Shown here: positions 36,501 to 46,974 of the stretch, one piece after another
How positions within the stretch are numbered: position 1 is the first letter of the stretch
How the letters are laid out: each line of letters starts with the position of its first letter
Origin: Branchinecta lynchi
Taxonomy: Eukaryota; Arthropoda; Branchiopoda; Anostraca; Branchinectidae
Direction: 5' to 3'
Assembly: GCA_023053575.1 (NCBI GenBank)
Contig: JAKZAP010000014.1
Coordinates: forward strand, 12,612,938 to 12,676,937
Length of the DNA: 64,000 nt
Position numbers and translations under genes: made by a program
Notes under the pieces: generated by a model
What the model was told of the DNA's origin: nothing
Seen by the model: only the letters and a program-made list of their open reading frames with translations
Database searches by the model: none

Positions 36501-37890
36501 TATCCTTTTCAATCGTAGACATCGTGATGGATGAAAACTTGGAACAATATCTTATATAATCTAGTTGGTCTAGATTACCAATTTTCAAAAATGCAAAAAT
36601 GCACCAATTTTCAAAAATTTCTAGCCCCTCGTGAACCAATTCTTACTTACAAGTCCGTCTCCCATTATTGACATCAAATTCACCGGAAACAAATAATGGA
36701 TACAGCAGCTATCAAAAGTTGCAAGCCCCTCATCGCTGAAGATGATTATTGCATAAGCTTTTTAAAAGGGATGTTCTAAAAAAATTAATCATATGATCAA
36801 AAGGTATTCTTCAGCGTTGTAAAAACAACAACAAAATAATATAGGAAGAAGGGACTAAATTAACTTTGCAGTCAGTTGTACTTTATCCTTTTCAATCGTA
36901 GACATCGTGATGGATGAAAACTTGGAACAATATCTTATATAATCTAGTTGGTAATAGAAAGCTATCCGTAACTTTTCAGGATTAAAATACCATAGATGAC
37001 ACTATTAATTATTATGAAACTACCTCATTGCTTTACATTTTCGTTTGTATCCGTTGTGTAAACAGTTAATCTTCGGTTACATTGATAGACCATCGACACA
37101 AACTTTCTTACCGTCAGATTTATAGAAATCGAATACAATGTGCACCCATTTGCAAAAATTCCTAACCCCTCGTGAACCGATTCCTACTTACAAGTCCCTC
37201 TCCCGTGATATACATTAAGTTAACCGGAAACAAATAATGGGTACACCAGCTAGCAAAAGCTGCAAACCAATCATCGCAGAAGATGATTGTAGCATAACAG
37301 CCGATTATTACTTACAAGTCCCTTGCATATCTTACCATTGGGAACCAAACTGTTCTTACCATCGAATACACCGGAAACAAATAACAGGTATACCAACTAG
37401 CAAAAGCTGCAAACCCCTCATTACCGAAGATGATTATGGGCTAACAGTCGACTGTTGCTTAAAAGTCCCCTATATGCATCATAACTGGTATCGCCTATTT
37501 TTGGTTTCAATGTACCTTACTATGAAGTTGTCAACCCCTTTGAAATTTTCAAACTGGTGTATATCTCATGAAGGAATTTTTGTACCAAAAAATGGATGAC
37601 ATATACTTTGATCAGCCCATCAATGGCTATCGATTGCCGTCGAAAAAAAATTCTACCTGTCTTAGTTCAAAAGTTGACTTTTTTGCCGTAGGCCAACTTT
37701 CTAACGTCACGACTTAGAAAGGAGCAAAGGATAAGCTCTAGTTTCTTTAGCAATGAGAGAACTTTTAAAGTTTAAGAGGCACATCTGATACCGTTACTCT
37801 ACCACAAACCGAAGTGCAAAAAAAAAAAATTATAAACTCAGCTGAAATCGTCGCAGACATAGACAGAAACAATAGATGGCAGCACTTTCG
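33508..37890. repeat. 157-bp tandem repeats in higher-order units of about 0.75-0.93 kb
   Basis: CACCAGCTATCAAAAG-type starts recur 157 bp apart (for example 33797 and 33954). A larger unit beginning GATGACACTATTAATTA recurs at 33542, 34379, 35312, 36066 and 36995. Segment 34335-35264 is almost identical to 36951-37880 (offset 2616). Segment 36222-36580 is repeated 383 bp further on. The identical 120-codon frames at 34621 and 37237 are by-products of the repeat. Confidence 0.85.
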
Positions 37891-38353
37891 GACCCGTGGG
37901 AAAAAGCCACTTTTTTGTCTCTGTAGATTTTTCTATTTATCACTCAAAGAAGATATGTTGGCTGTGGGGCCGGGTAACTGCCGCATATATTTAACACTTA
38001 TAGATTTTAGTCCATCTTCAATTTGAAACTGGTGCCTGCCTGCTTGCGTGCTAGAACGGAGCTTTCCACTCGAAAGCAGAAACATCTTTTGATGAAACGA
38101 AAGGTTCGCTACACAACTTCAGATAGTCCTCTCTGACATAGGCTATACAACTCCACTTCACTTCGCAAACCGTAGGCTCTGGCTCGATGACAAGCAAAAA
38201 CCATCCTTATTGGCCCCAGGCAAGAGTTCTACGGAGCTTTCCAAAATGTAATGTCATATTCGTCAATCCGGCCTAAGGTCCACACTTTCCGTAAAAACCG
38301 CACAGGTTAGACCCTTCTCAGTTACCAGGAATAAAATGAAATCGGAGTCATAG

Positions 38354-38381
38354 GAAAAAAAAAAAAAAAAAAAAAAAAAAA
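38354..38381 (+). repeat. Poly(A) run of about 28 bp
   Basis: A homopolymer A tract close to the 5' end of the Helentron-like element. No retrogene precedes it. Confidence 0.9.
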
Positions 38382-38693
38382 CGAGGACAAAACCAAAGTG
38401 TTGCTCTCGCAACACAAATACATGTATTGAAAGCCCAAGCTTCACTCTACCTGTCGTGCTGTCACAAGCGCGTAATTCAAGGGACTGACAGAGGAAAACA
38501 AAGAAAACACTTTTTTACTCTAAAAATTTGGAAATTAGATGAGACTGTTGTTCTGAATATGAGACTGTTGGTCTCGTTTCCGAGACTGCTGGTAGTGCTG
38601 GTTCCCGGCGCCATTTTTATGAGACTGATGGTTCAAAACAGTGAGACTGGTGTGTTCCGCGAAAGAGACTGGTGGACCACATTCCCCACCCTG

Positions 38694-40280
38694 AAAGAGG
38701 GAAAAGAGAAGACGCAGAATTTCAGGAATTGGGAATAAAAGATCGAAAAGAAATAGGAGACGCCGTTTCAGTAAAAACTAGAAGAAAGTCAACAAGGCCG
38801 CATCTCGAAAACACTCCTTACCAAAGTCGAGGAAATATGTTTTCTGAGGAGTCAAACACTTCCGATAGGTCAAGACCCTGCTCGCCCAGTTTCGCAAGCC
38901 CCATAGGTTCTGACTCAGAAATCGTCAACAAGACTCCGGTTAAGGAGGAGTTAAGAAAATTGGAATTCGCCGACTTCATCTTCCACACTCCAAATTTTCC
39001 TCTTTCTCCCATCGACGGCGCCGAGAAGACTTTTTCCGAGACTGAGATATCCCCTCTTCTATTTCAAATTTCCCCACCTCATCTGACAGATAAGAAGCCC
39101 GATACGACCGATCTGTCTTCCGAACTGAATAAAACAGTCATCATGAATCAGCAACAACAGCAGCAACAAAGCACATCAGGACAAGCTGCAACACAGAGTA
39201 CATCTGCGCCTGTAGCTCTTATCCCCACAGCTCCGTTAGTTGCGTCCGAACAACAAGCCGCTATGTTGAACATGATGATGGAAATGATGAAACAACCAGA
39301 GAAAATTCGACGTGAAGAGGCTGAAAGGGCAGATAAAATTCGACGTGAAGAGGCTGAAAGAGCAGAGAAATTTCGTCGTGAAGAGGCAGAGAGAATGGAG
39401 TGCATCCGGAAAGAAGAAATACATGCTCGAAGAGAAGAACAACAAAATCCTCAAAAGCAAAGAGAAGCAGAACTGGAGCTAAGAGAAAAAGAGCCTGAGT
39501 TGAGAAGAACTGAACTTGAAAAGAATGAGAAGCTACGAAAAGAAGAAATAGAAGCTAGTGAAAAACTCAGGAAGGAAGAATTCGAAATTCAGCGCAGAAT
39601 GCTGAAATCAAATCGTATGGCGCAAATTCCAGCGACGAGAGACGGCGATTGCATCGAAACGTACCTGAGTACATACGAGTTGACTGCCAGATCCCTCGGC
39701 TGGGATGATTTCCTATGGGTTCCGCGTCTTCTTCCTCTCCTGACCCCCAGAGCACAAGAAGCCACTCATGTCCTGTCAGATGAAGACCGACAAGACTACG
39801 AAAAAGTCAAAAAGGCCGTCCTGGAAAAATTTCAAGTCAACGAAGAGTTCTACAGACAGAAGTTTCGCTCTTACCGGAAGAAATACGAAGATAGCTACCG
39901 AGAACTAGCTTCCAGCCTGTCTAAATTGCGGAGTAAGTGGCTCAGAATCCCAAGCGACTACTTGACAGCCACCGATTTATTACACCATGAAAGCCCTGCT
40001 GTCCAGCACACTCGAGACAATTGCCCTTGAGCAGCACAGCCAACGAATATCTGAAAATACACGTGGTCCAGCAAAAGCCAACTACTGTTGAAGAAGCTGC
40101 GAAAGCTGCAGATGAGTATCTCCTCACTCGTAAAACACTGGGAAAAGATGACTTCAGCAAGAAGCAACGTCACAGCCGTCCAACTTCTCCATCACTGGGG
40201 AAACATACTTCAGCGCTACACCAGCCTCATCTTCAGGCACCAGCCCCAACCGTTCTAGGAGAGAACTATCTGCCATAACA
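38694..40280 (+). pseudogene. gag: gag of the Gmr1-like retrotransposon
   Basis: The frame is open from the insertion boundary to TGA at 40030 and continues in a shifted frame to about 40278. The N-terminal third is polar and low complexity (a QQQ run near 39150). A charged coiled-coil follows with three near-perfect 12-residue repeats of the type IRREEAERAEK (39307-39390). The capsid-like region has GDCIETYLSTYE, then VLEKFQVNEEFYRQKFRS and LSKLRSKWL, similar in pattern to the SCAN domain, whose origin from Gmr1-like gag has been reported. A half zinc knuckle (CHNKGHMVRNC) is encoded at about 40271-40303; its partner cysteine is missing, consistent with decay. Confidence 0.75.
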
Positions 40281-43026
40281 AAGGACACATGGTCCGAAAC
40301 TGTCCCAACAAGCCCGGAGTGAAGAGAGACACCCCAGTCCCGCATCGCTCAGCACAGTACAACAAGGATGGTCGCCCTAAAGGACCGGCAAGTAGTTCAA
40401 CTACCAGCTTTAGTGGCCTGGCCAGAAGTCCCGAAAAAAATAGCTCGTCACTCAAGAAAAACTGCGAAATCCTGGGCAGGATGAACGGTAAGCCAGTTAA
40501 GATGATTCTTGACAGTGGCAGTGACGTGAGCTTAGTCCGAGCTGATCTTGTCGATCCAAAAAATGTGAACCCGGAAGGTAGATGCATAATTGATTGTGTT
40601 TTTGGTGACACGCATCGCACTCCGACCACCGTCGTCAAGCTCGAGCTCATACGACCTGATAGCTCTATCGTCGCCCGAAAACTGGAGGTAGGTGTTGTCA
40701 AAAACCTGCCGGTAGATGTCCTTCTTGGCTACGACTATCCAGATTTCGCCAACCTGGTTAGTTTTGATACATCTAAGACATCTCAGCCAACCTCCCTGGT
40801 GGTAACTCGTTCAGCTGCGGCCAAACGACCCACAAGTCTCTCCGATACCTTCGACGATTTTAGTTCGACTGAAACCAGCGAGCACGACTTCCTGAATTTT
40901 GATGACAGCATCTTCAGCATCCCGTCTTGCAGCAAGCCAGCCCGAAGATCAAAGCGAAAATCTGTGCATCGCCTTGAGAAGCAAGGCCCGAGTAACATTC
41001 GTGACGCATGTTTGGCAACACCGAACGATGTTACTGAACATGGGGCCTCTAAGGAGTCACCTGAAGATACGACTGTCCCTATTAGTCTTTTTGCCCCTGA
41101 AATTCTTGGTCTGAAAACAGAAGAATTTGCAGCTTTACAGAAGAGTGACCCTTCCTTGAAGTCACTTATCAGCCAACTTGAGCCTGCACTTGACGATTCC
41201 AAACCTCACCAAATTTTGGAACGCAACGGCTTATTCTACAAAGCTCAAAACGGGAAAAGAAAACTGCTACAACTACTAGTTCCAGAAAGATGTCACTCAA
41301 CGGTCTTGCACCTAAGTCACTCATCACCTCTCAGTGGCCACTTAGGAATCAATAAGACTAAAGACCGCATCGCACGAAGATTCTTCTGGCCACACTTACC
41401 TTCAGATGTCGCAGAATTCTGCCGTTCCTGTTACAACTGCCAGCTCATCTCTAGACGCAGACCTCTGGAAAAAGTCCCCATGCAACAATGCTTGTACTCA
41501 CTGAGCCATTTACAAGGATATCCATGGATGTAGTTGGTCCTCTCATCAAATCTTCCTCAGACAATCGGTTCATCCTTGTGATCGTCGATTTGAGTACTCG
41601 ATATCCCGAAGCAATTCCGCTTCGGACAACAACCGCAGCCAAGGTCTCTGAAGAACTCATCAAGTGTTTCTCCCGCTTTGGCCTCCCGCAAGAAATACTC
41701 ACCGACCAAGGCCAAAATTTTATGAGTGCTGCTTTGAAGAAAGTCTACAAAGCACTTCAGATCAAGCCGATTCGCACGTCACCATACCACCCACAGACGA
41801 ATGGTTGTGCTGAATCTGTAAACTCTACACTCATCACCATCATCAAAAAGTTCATCATGAACGAGCCAAAAGCCTGGGACAAATACTTACCGCTAGCTCT
41901 GTTTGCCTACCGAGAATCCACCCATCCGGCAACTGGATTCACTCCGTTTGAGCTGCTATACGGTAAAAATCCCAGAGGCATCCTAGATCTTTTGAAAGAA
42001 TCTTGGGAATCGCAGATTGACACGGAACCGCTCTCCGTTGTCAAATATATCATTGATCTGCGACAAAAACTCAGCTTGTACCGAGATCTATCAAGAGAAA
42101 GTCAAGAAGAAGCCAGTAAATCAGCCAAGCTCTGGTATGACCGCAAGACGAAACAGCGAGAACTCCGAGAGGACGACGAAGTTCTGCTACTTCTCCCTCA
42201 AGGAAACCACAAACTCGAAGTCTCGTGGCGAGGTCCGTACAGAGTATTGAGAAGAGTTGGCCGAGTCAACTATGAAATCCAACTTGATGGCCCTAGAAAG
42301 AAGACCGAGGTTTTCCATATAAACCTCCTCAGGAAATTCTTCCGCCGAACGCCATCCGATCAGCGCCAAAACGACTCCCAACGTATCACAACTAGCATGT
42401 TCTGCTTGATGCAACCAGACGAAGATGAAGAAGTTGACGAGAATCTTCAAAACTTTCCAGAAGACCCGTCAGAAGAGCCAGTTGACTTCGACACCATAAT
42501 TGACCGGGACATCGAAGGAGACGACAGAGCCAAAATTAAATCTCTTCTTGAAGAATATGAAGATGTCATCAGCAACAACATCGGAGTCATGAAAGACGTA
42601 GAACACGACATCGACACCGGAGATGCCAAGCCAATCAGAATGCAGCCATACCGCATTCTAGAAGCGAAACTTAAAGCGGTCAGATCAGAGCTGGACCGTC
42701 TTGTCAACCTGGGTGTTATCCAGCGCTCGCAATCAGATTGGGCTTCTCCTATAGTCATCGTCCCAAAGAAATGCGGAGAAATCCGAATCTGTTCGGACAG
42801 CCGACGACTCAATAACATCACCAAACCGGAAATCTATCCTATGCCAAGGATAGATGAACTGGTTCCTATGGTTTCGAAGTACCGCTACATCAGTGTGTTC
42901 GATTGCCGCTATGGATACTGGCAAATCCGGCTGACCAAGAACGGACGCATAAAAGGAGCATTCACCACCCCATTCGGCGCATATGAGTGGCTGGTGATGC
43001 CCTTCGGCCTACGAAACGCGCCGTTC
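40281..43026 (+). pseudogene. pol: pol of the Gmr1-like retrotransposon: PR-INT-RT order, truncated
   Basis: Domains in order: a retropepsin-type protease with MILDSGSDVSLV (aspartate codon at 40511) and VLLGYD; an integrase HHCC zinc finger (HLSH...GHLG...CRSCYNC, about 41310-41442); the integrase core with MDVVGP, LTDQGQNF and NGCAESVN supplying D, D and E; a GPY/F-type module (WRGPYRV, KKTEVFHINLLRKF, about 42224-42340); and a reverse transcriptase N-terminal half (IQRSQSDWASPIVIVPKK, ICSDSRRLN, FDCRYGYWQI, MPFGLRNAP). RT breaks off at about 43026 before the YxDD motif; RNase H is absent. One frameshift separates the integrase finger from the core (41488-41533). Integrase preceding RT is the Gmr1 arrangement, opposite to ordinary gypsy. 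Confidence 0.88.
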
Positions 43027-43030
43027 ACCT

Positions 43031-43069
43031 ACAATAATTACAATAAACGTTATTTAACGTTTCCCAACA
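43031..43069 (+). repeat. Remnant of the 3' LTR fused to truncated RT
   Basis: Immediately after the last RT codons the sequence changes to ACAATAAACGTTATTTAAC and ends TTTCCCAACA, like the tail of the 5' LTR. The rest of RT, RNase H and most of the 3' LTR appear to be deleted. AATAAA lies at about 43042. Confidence 0.5.
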
Positions 43070-43365
43070 GTACACCAGTACAATTTGACGCCCAATAAAT
43101 TGTAAAAAACAATTAAATCTACGGATGCACAGCACTGGTCCCCGAGCTAGCAGTAAGCAGTCGCAACAGAACAAAACGTGTTATCTTTTAGAAAAGTTGT
43201 TTCTTTAACGTTTTTAACGTTTCCCAACAGTACACCAGTACAATTTGACGCCCAATAAATTGTAAAAAACAATTATATCTACGGATGCACAGCACTGGTC
43301 CCCGAGCTAGCAGTAAGCAGTCGCAACAGAACAAAACTTGTTATCTTTTAGAAAAGTTGTTTCTT
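43056..43365 (+). repeat. Tandem duplication, two copies of a 160-bp unit
   Basis: AACGTTTCCCAACAGTACAC recurs at 43056 and 43216, and nearly the whole unit through GTTGTTTCTT is duplicated with very few differences. The unit begins in the LTR tail, so duplication followed retrotransposon decay. Confidence 0.85.
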
Positions 43366-43375
43366 CAGCTTCCAA

Positions 43376-45480
43376 CAAAGTAGAACTTTAGTGCTTCCCG
43401 TGGCAACCCTGACGACGCTGCTCCTTTCCTCGGCCCGCTGGCGGAACCAACCAAGCGATCTGATTGGCCCTGTATAAGCTAGTAAGAACGTTAGTCTATT
43501 CACCTTATTACAGCGCGCTCCGAGGAAAAGAGGAATTTGTAATAATTCTTATACGCCGTAATACACCTTATTACACCTATTAGGACAATGCTTTATCAGC
43601 ATGTACATGCGGTACCCTAATCCGTTTCTTTGCAAAATCATCCTTAATCTATCCAGGAAACCGTGATCTGCTGGATCATCTTTTAATTTTTCGGACTATG
43701 GTTGATTTCAGTAACGGTAGATGACTTCTTTGAACGTTATTTTAGATGCTCCTAGGAATCCTAAATTAGCAACTTCAGGCTAACTGGTAGTTGACTTCCG
43801 TCGCAACAAGTAGATGAAAATAGCACTATTAAAAGTTGGACTCCTCTTGCTTATTGTGCGTTTCACAATATCGCTAGCTCGCTTCTGCAATTGTGAGCTT
43901 TCGGAATCCCCGCCTTTCACCAATTTTTCTTTTTTATCTACGACTTTTTAGCGCTTTTTCAGCCGATCAGAATTCGGTCACGCAAACTTTCAGCAAGCTT
44001 CAAGGTTCACCGACAACTCTTTCACACATAAGGATATGAGAACCTTCAAAGTATCGTTTTTCGTTTTGGAAGACATGGTAGTCTATCTCCTGTCATTGAC
44101 TTTTTTATTCTGATTCCCATTTTTATTTTTATTTTGAACCACGGCGCGTTCTGTTTTCAAGTGTTTTGCATCCAGCCGCCGCTTCTGGGAGCAAGAAGGC
44201 TGGATGGAGTTGACAAGCACTAACAAGAAATTCGCTGATTCCATGTTGAAACTAACCATATTATCGGAAAATGATATTTCTGAGCCATTCCATCGTAGAA
44301 AGAACATTTCTAGTAAGAGATGTGCTTTGACTTACAACGTTCAGAGAAGCATACCTTTACCGTATTTCTCGACCGCAGGCTGGAAGCGCACTAGATTCTT
44401 GCAACAATATTTTAATACCAACAATAAAAACGTAATAAGGCACAAAAATCACATTTTCCCGAACACCATCAAATATCAAGGTAGAGATTGTCCCGTTGCT
44501 AAATGACAAAGCTGCAGACCGCTTCCAACCATAATCTGGAGTATGATCTAACGGAACCTAGTCAGCTTCGTTAAGTTAACTGGTATTGACGCTAATACAT
44601 TATGCCCCTCCATAACGGAAAGCCCCGAAGAGCTGCAGGGGCCCAAACCTCATCGATTGACCTACTGAAGCTGAGAATATTCCCCCATATCTTCGAGCAA
44701 AGCATGGACGGAAAACGGTCTTACGAAACACATCCGACCAAAAAACGGCAATAAAAAGATTCAAACTGACATAGCACCGCCAGAGATTGGAAGGTACACC
44801 GGATATCTCCCGGTGGACTAAATTGATAGTCCCTCATTCAGATTCTTTCCTTCAAACAACCCGTTTTGGGATCGATAACCACGCTCAAACTTTGAAAGTT
44901 AAAACAATTAAAACGGCTAGGTATAAAAAGGACGGCAAACGGAATGTAAAACTGGCGCTTAACCCCAATAATTAAAATAAACTGGAACTCGTCACAAAAA
45001 GAGAGAAAGTTTTTCAAACGGATCAGAGCTTTTCTTTAAACAAGCTGGTTCTCAAGGACCCGAGGAAATTCGCACCGCACTCGGTGAGAACTCGGTTTAA
45101 ACGAAGTTTGAAGGCTAATAGTAACTGCTAACGACACCAGCATACGAAACACACAAACACAAGATTGATCCAAGTCAAATGTCTTTCCGCTATTGCTTCC
45201 AATACGCGACAAGAAATTTCCGGCCGGATTTTCTGGATATAAAGTTGAAAAAAGTATTGGAATTGGTGATAGTGCCGAAAATTCTGGCGAGCACCCGTCC
45301 CTGATCATATGTTCGCAGCACAAGCATTTTAAACCGTTGTTCAATATTCCAGAATGATGCATTGTTATTCGTCTTTGACGCTATGTTCCTAAACACTGTG
45401 GCTTCTATCTTGTTTTGACAGCTAGCTAGCAAAACAAAGGTATCTGCCAGACAAGCGATCTTCGGACGATACGCAGTAGT
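43376..45480. other. Intergenic region downstream of POMT1
   Basis: Only short frames, such as 44204-44506 (+, 100 codons, basic), with no recognised family. No POMT1 poly(A) signal was identified. Confidence 0.4.
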
Positions 45481-45487
45481 TTACAAC

Positions 45488-45628
45488 ATGGCAGCCGGAG
45501 CTTCGAAAAAGACGTTACATGGAAATATTTTCAAACGAAAAGGTACCACGGATCTCAATCCCTTTGTAACGAGTTCCAATATGAGCAGTCTAAAATTCAA
45601 CAACGCAACTTTTAACTTCTATGTATGA
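45488..45628 (+). CDS. Possible first exon antisense to the POMT1 3' end
   Basis: An ATG in good start context (A at -3, G at +4) opens 46 codons beginning MAAGASKKTLHGNIFKRKG. The basic start looks like a genuine N-terminus. A potential donor (AAAAG|GTACCA) lies at 45535/45536, which would make a 16-codon first exon. The reading frame runs over the POMT1 stop on the other strand. No following exon was identified. This could equally be chance. Confidence 0.2.
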   Translation: MAAGASKKTLHGNIFKRKGTTDLNPFVTSSNMSSLKFNNATFNFYV

Positions 45629-45798
45629 TAAAGTCCCAAGATTCTCTCCACTTCAGATCCAGAATCTCGTTCGCGGTACCCGCACCGATTCCGTAGATAA
45701 GGGGTCTGAACTTGACAAAGACGTAAATCACTGAACCGACCCAAGCCAAGAGCAGGCCAGTCAGAATCTGGTTGATCCATTCTCGGTCGCAAATGTCC
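45612..45798 (-). CDS. POMT1: Protein O-mannosyltransferase 1, last coding exon with stop
   Basis: On the minus strand the acceptor is TTTAATTTCTAG before 45798; TAA lies at 45614-45612. The peptide contains TGLLLAWVGSVIYVFVKFRP, LIYGIGAG and LKWRESWDFIIHRS at the stop, matching the FRPL-YG and LKW-SWDI C-terminus of POMT1. The last residues are the short lumenal or cytosolic tail typical of the family. No AATAAA was seen on the minus strand within several hundred bases, so the cleavage site is undetermined. The five exons in the window give 286 codons plus the stop, roughly the C-terminal 40 percent of a usual POMT1. Confidence 0.95.
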
Positions 45799-46024
45799 CT
45801 AGAAATTAAAAGAATAACACTAAGGATCATGTTTGCGCAGAGTCCACCCCGACAGTTCACGAAAACAAAAAAATACGTCAAATTTCTGACCCCTCGCAAG
45901 CTCTTGAGTAGGAACTTATATTTGCCGAAGAATTTCTCATGCCTCAGTTTTTCTGAGGTAAGCTGACCAGCGAGCTCTTAAGGGGGACATTCAATGTTGG
46001 CCGTTGACTGAGTTAAACAAAGAC

Positions 46025-46490
46025 TTGTTAAGAGTAGGTGGTGCAAGAAAGTAGATGAGAATGTCACAAAATACCCCTTCCATTTCCAAGTTTAAACCCA
46101 CTCGTTTGACCGCTATGCGAGCCACATAATTTCCAGGACTCCCCCTCCAACTCCACCCACTGTGGCCGAATACGACTCGGACCCATAAACTTCGTATCCA
46201 TCAAGTTTGACTCGAATATAGAGCATAGCCGATCTACAAATATCCAGTCCCCGCATCCTCCTCCTCCTACCGTGGCCGGATCCGGTCCGGAACCCAAATA
46301 ACAAATCTAGGCCGCATAAACTCGGTGCTGTCCAACTTGCACCACATTCGGTCCATTCGTTTGGTTTGTGTGCACGTCAAAAAGATTCCCCTCCCCCTCC
46401 CCTCTCTCTCTACTCTCTTAGCTAGGGCTGTATTTTGTTCGGACACATGTATTGCATATTTAGGTCATTTGTTCTTATCACCCATAAAGT
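46025..46490 (-). repeat. 285-bp-unit family, third copy (inverted)
   Basis: Shares CAAGAAAGTAGATGAGAA, CCCCCTCCAACTCC and TGTGGCCGAATACGACTC with 12750-13260. Confidence 0.65.
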
Positions 46491-46493
46491 TTC

Positions 46494-46640
46494 ATTCGAT
46501 AAATCTTCAGCCCATGCTGACTGCGAATCGTGTTTAATAGTGCAACACGGATACGTCAGCTGAGTTTTATCAGAGCTATATTTCGGTCGTTCTTGGCAAA
46601 GGTCCTCTTCAGGCTCAAAGCCGCTCAAGTTGGAAAAACG
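46494..46640 (-). repeat. Interspersed repeat with GCCTGAAGAGGACCCCTGCC block, copy 2
   Basis: Complement of 15470-15615. A related fragment, CAAGAGTCCTCTTCAGGCTC, lies at 61379-61398, and ATATTCCTTCAGCCC-like sequence inverted near 61605. Confidence 0.6.
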
Positions 46641-46974
46641 AACTTGTGCAAAAACAAACTAAAGATTCTAGCTTAGCGTTAAATAGTTGACTTCGTGAAT
46701 TCCTCCGTGAGAGTTGCTTGGAGTTAAAATGTTGCTATGATTTATGATATGCCGGCAATATATGTAGTTGTGCTTTCTTGCCGGTGGGATTCAACTCCAT
46801 AGTTTTTGTATTTTGTCAGTTGGTCAAAAGGTCAATAACCACTGGTTCTTATGAGAATCTTCCGACCACCCGTTCGCAACCTACGAAAGTCAGTAATTGC
46901 CGGATTCCCGTTCTTTTAACTCCCTCACAAATGGTCGGACTTATGAAAAGAAGATTTCCTAGGTCCTTAAATAT

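Larger units (their letters stand above)
33274..38416 (-). mobile_element. Helentron/Helitron-like non-autonomous element with asymmetric inverted ends
   Basis: Read on the minus strand the element ends with the perfect palindrome ACGTTGCCCGGGCAACGT (33300-33283), four bases, then CTAG and host T, as at Helitron-type 3' ends. The opposite end starts with the hairpin GTGTTGCGAGAGCAACAC (38415-38398). The same hairpin plus TTTGGTTTTGT recurs in inverse orientation about 65 bp inside the 3' end (33341-33369), so the terminal repeat is asymmetric. This is a described trait of Helentrons and related non-autonomous elements. The core is 157-bp tandem repeats. There is no Rep/helicase coding. The empty site is seen in the left foldback arm at about 30755. 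Confidence 0.65.
30502..38693. mobile_element. Foldback element with long inverted arms, interrupted by a Helentron-like element
   Basis: The left arm (30502 to about 31345) begins CAGGGTGGGGAATGTGGTCC; the right arm is its inverted copy, in two parts (about 38417-38693 and 32690-33272) separated by the nested element. The arm ends carry four or more subterminal copies of a CACCAGTCTC motif. The insertion is flanked by AAAGA on both sides (30497-30501 and 38694-38698), a 5-bp target duplication. The centre is a tandem array of about 220-bp units. No transposase frame was found, so it is non-autonomous. Confidence 0.75.
29387..43069 (+). mobile_element. Degenerate Gmr1-like Ty3/gypsy retrotransposon, split by nested insertions
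   Basis: The element runs from a 5' LTR with TGTTGGGAA end (29387) to a remnant ending TTTCCCAACA (43069). It contains a leader, gag, protease, integrase and part of reverse transcriptase. It is interrupted from 30502 to 38693 by a foldback element that itself contains a Helentron-like element. Without the insertions about 5.5 kb remain. Three frameshifts (near 40025, 40275 and 41500) and loss of the RT palm motif and RNase H make it inactive. No matching target-site duplication was seen outside the LTR ends. It lies between the 3' ends of Unc13 and POMT1. Confidence 0.85.

Noticed and set aside
38354..38381. Poly(A) run as the tail of a processed retrogene
   Set aside because: No coding sequence precedes it, and it lies inside the Helentron-like element.
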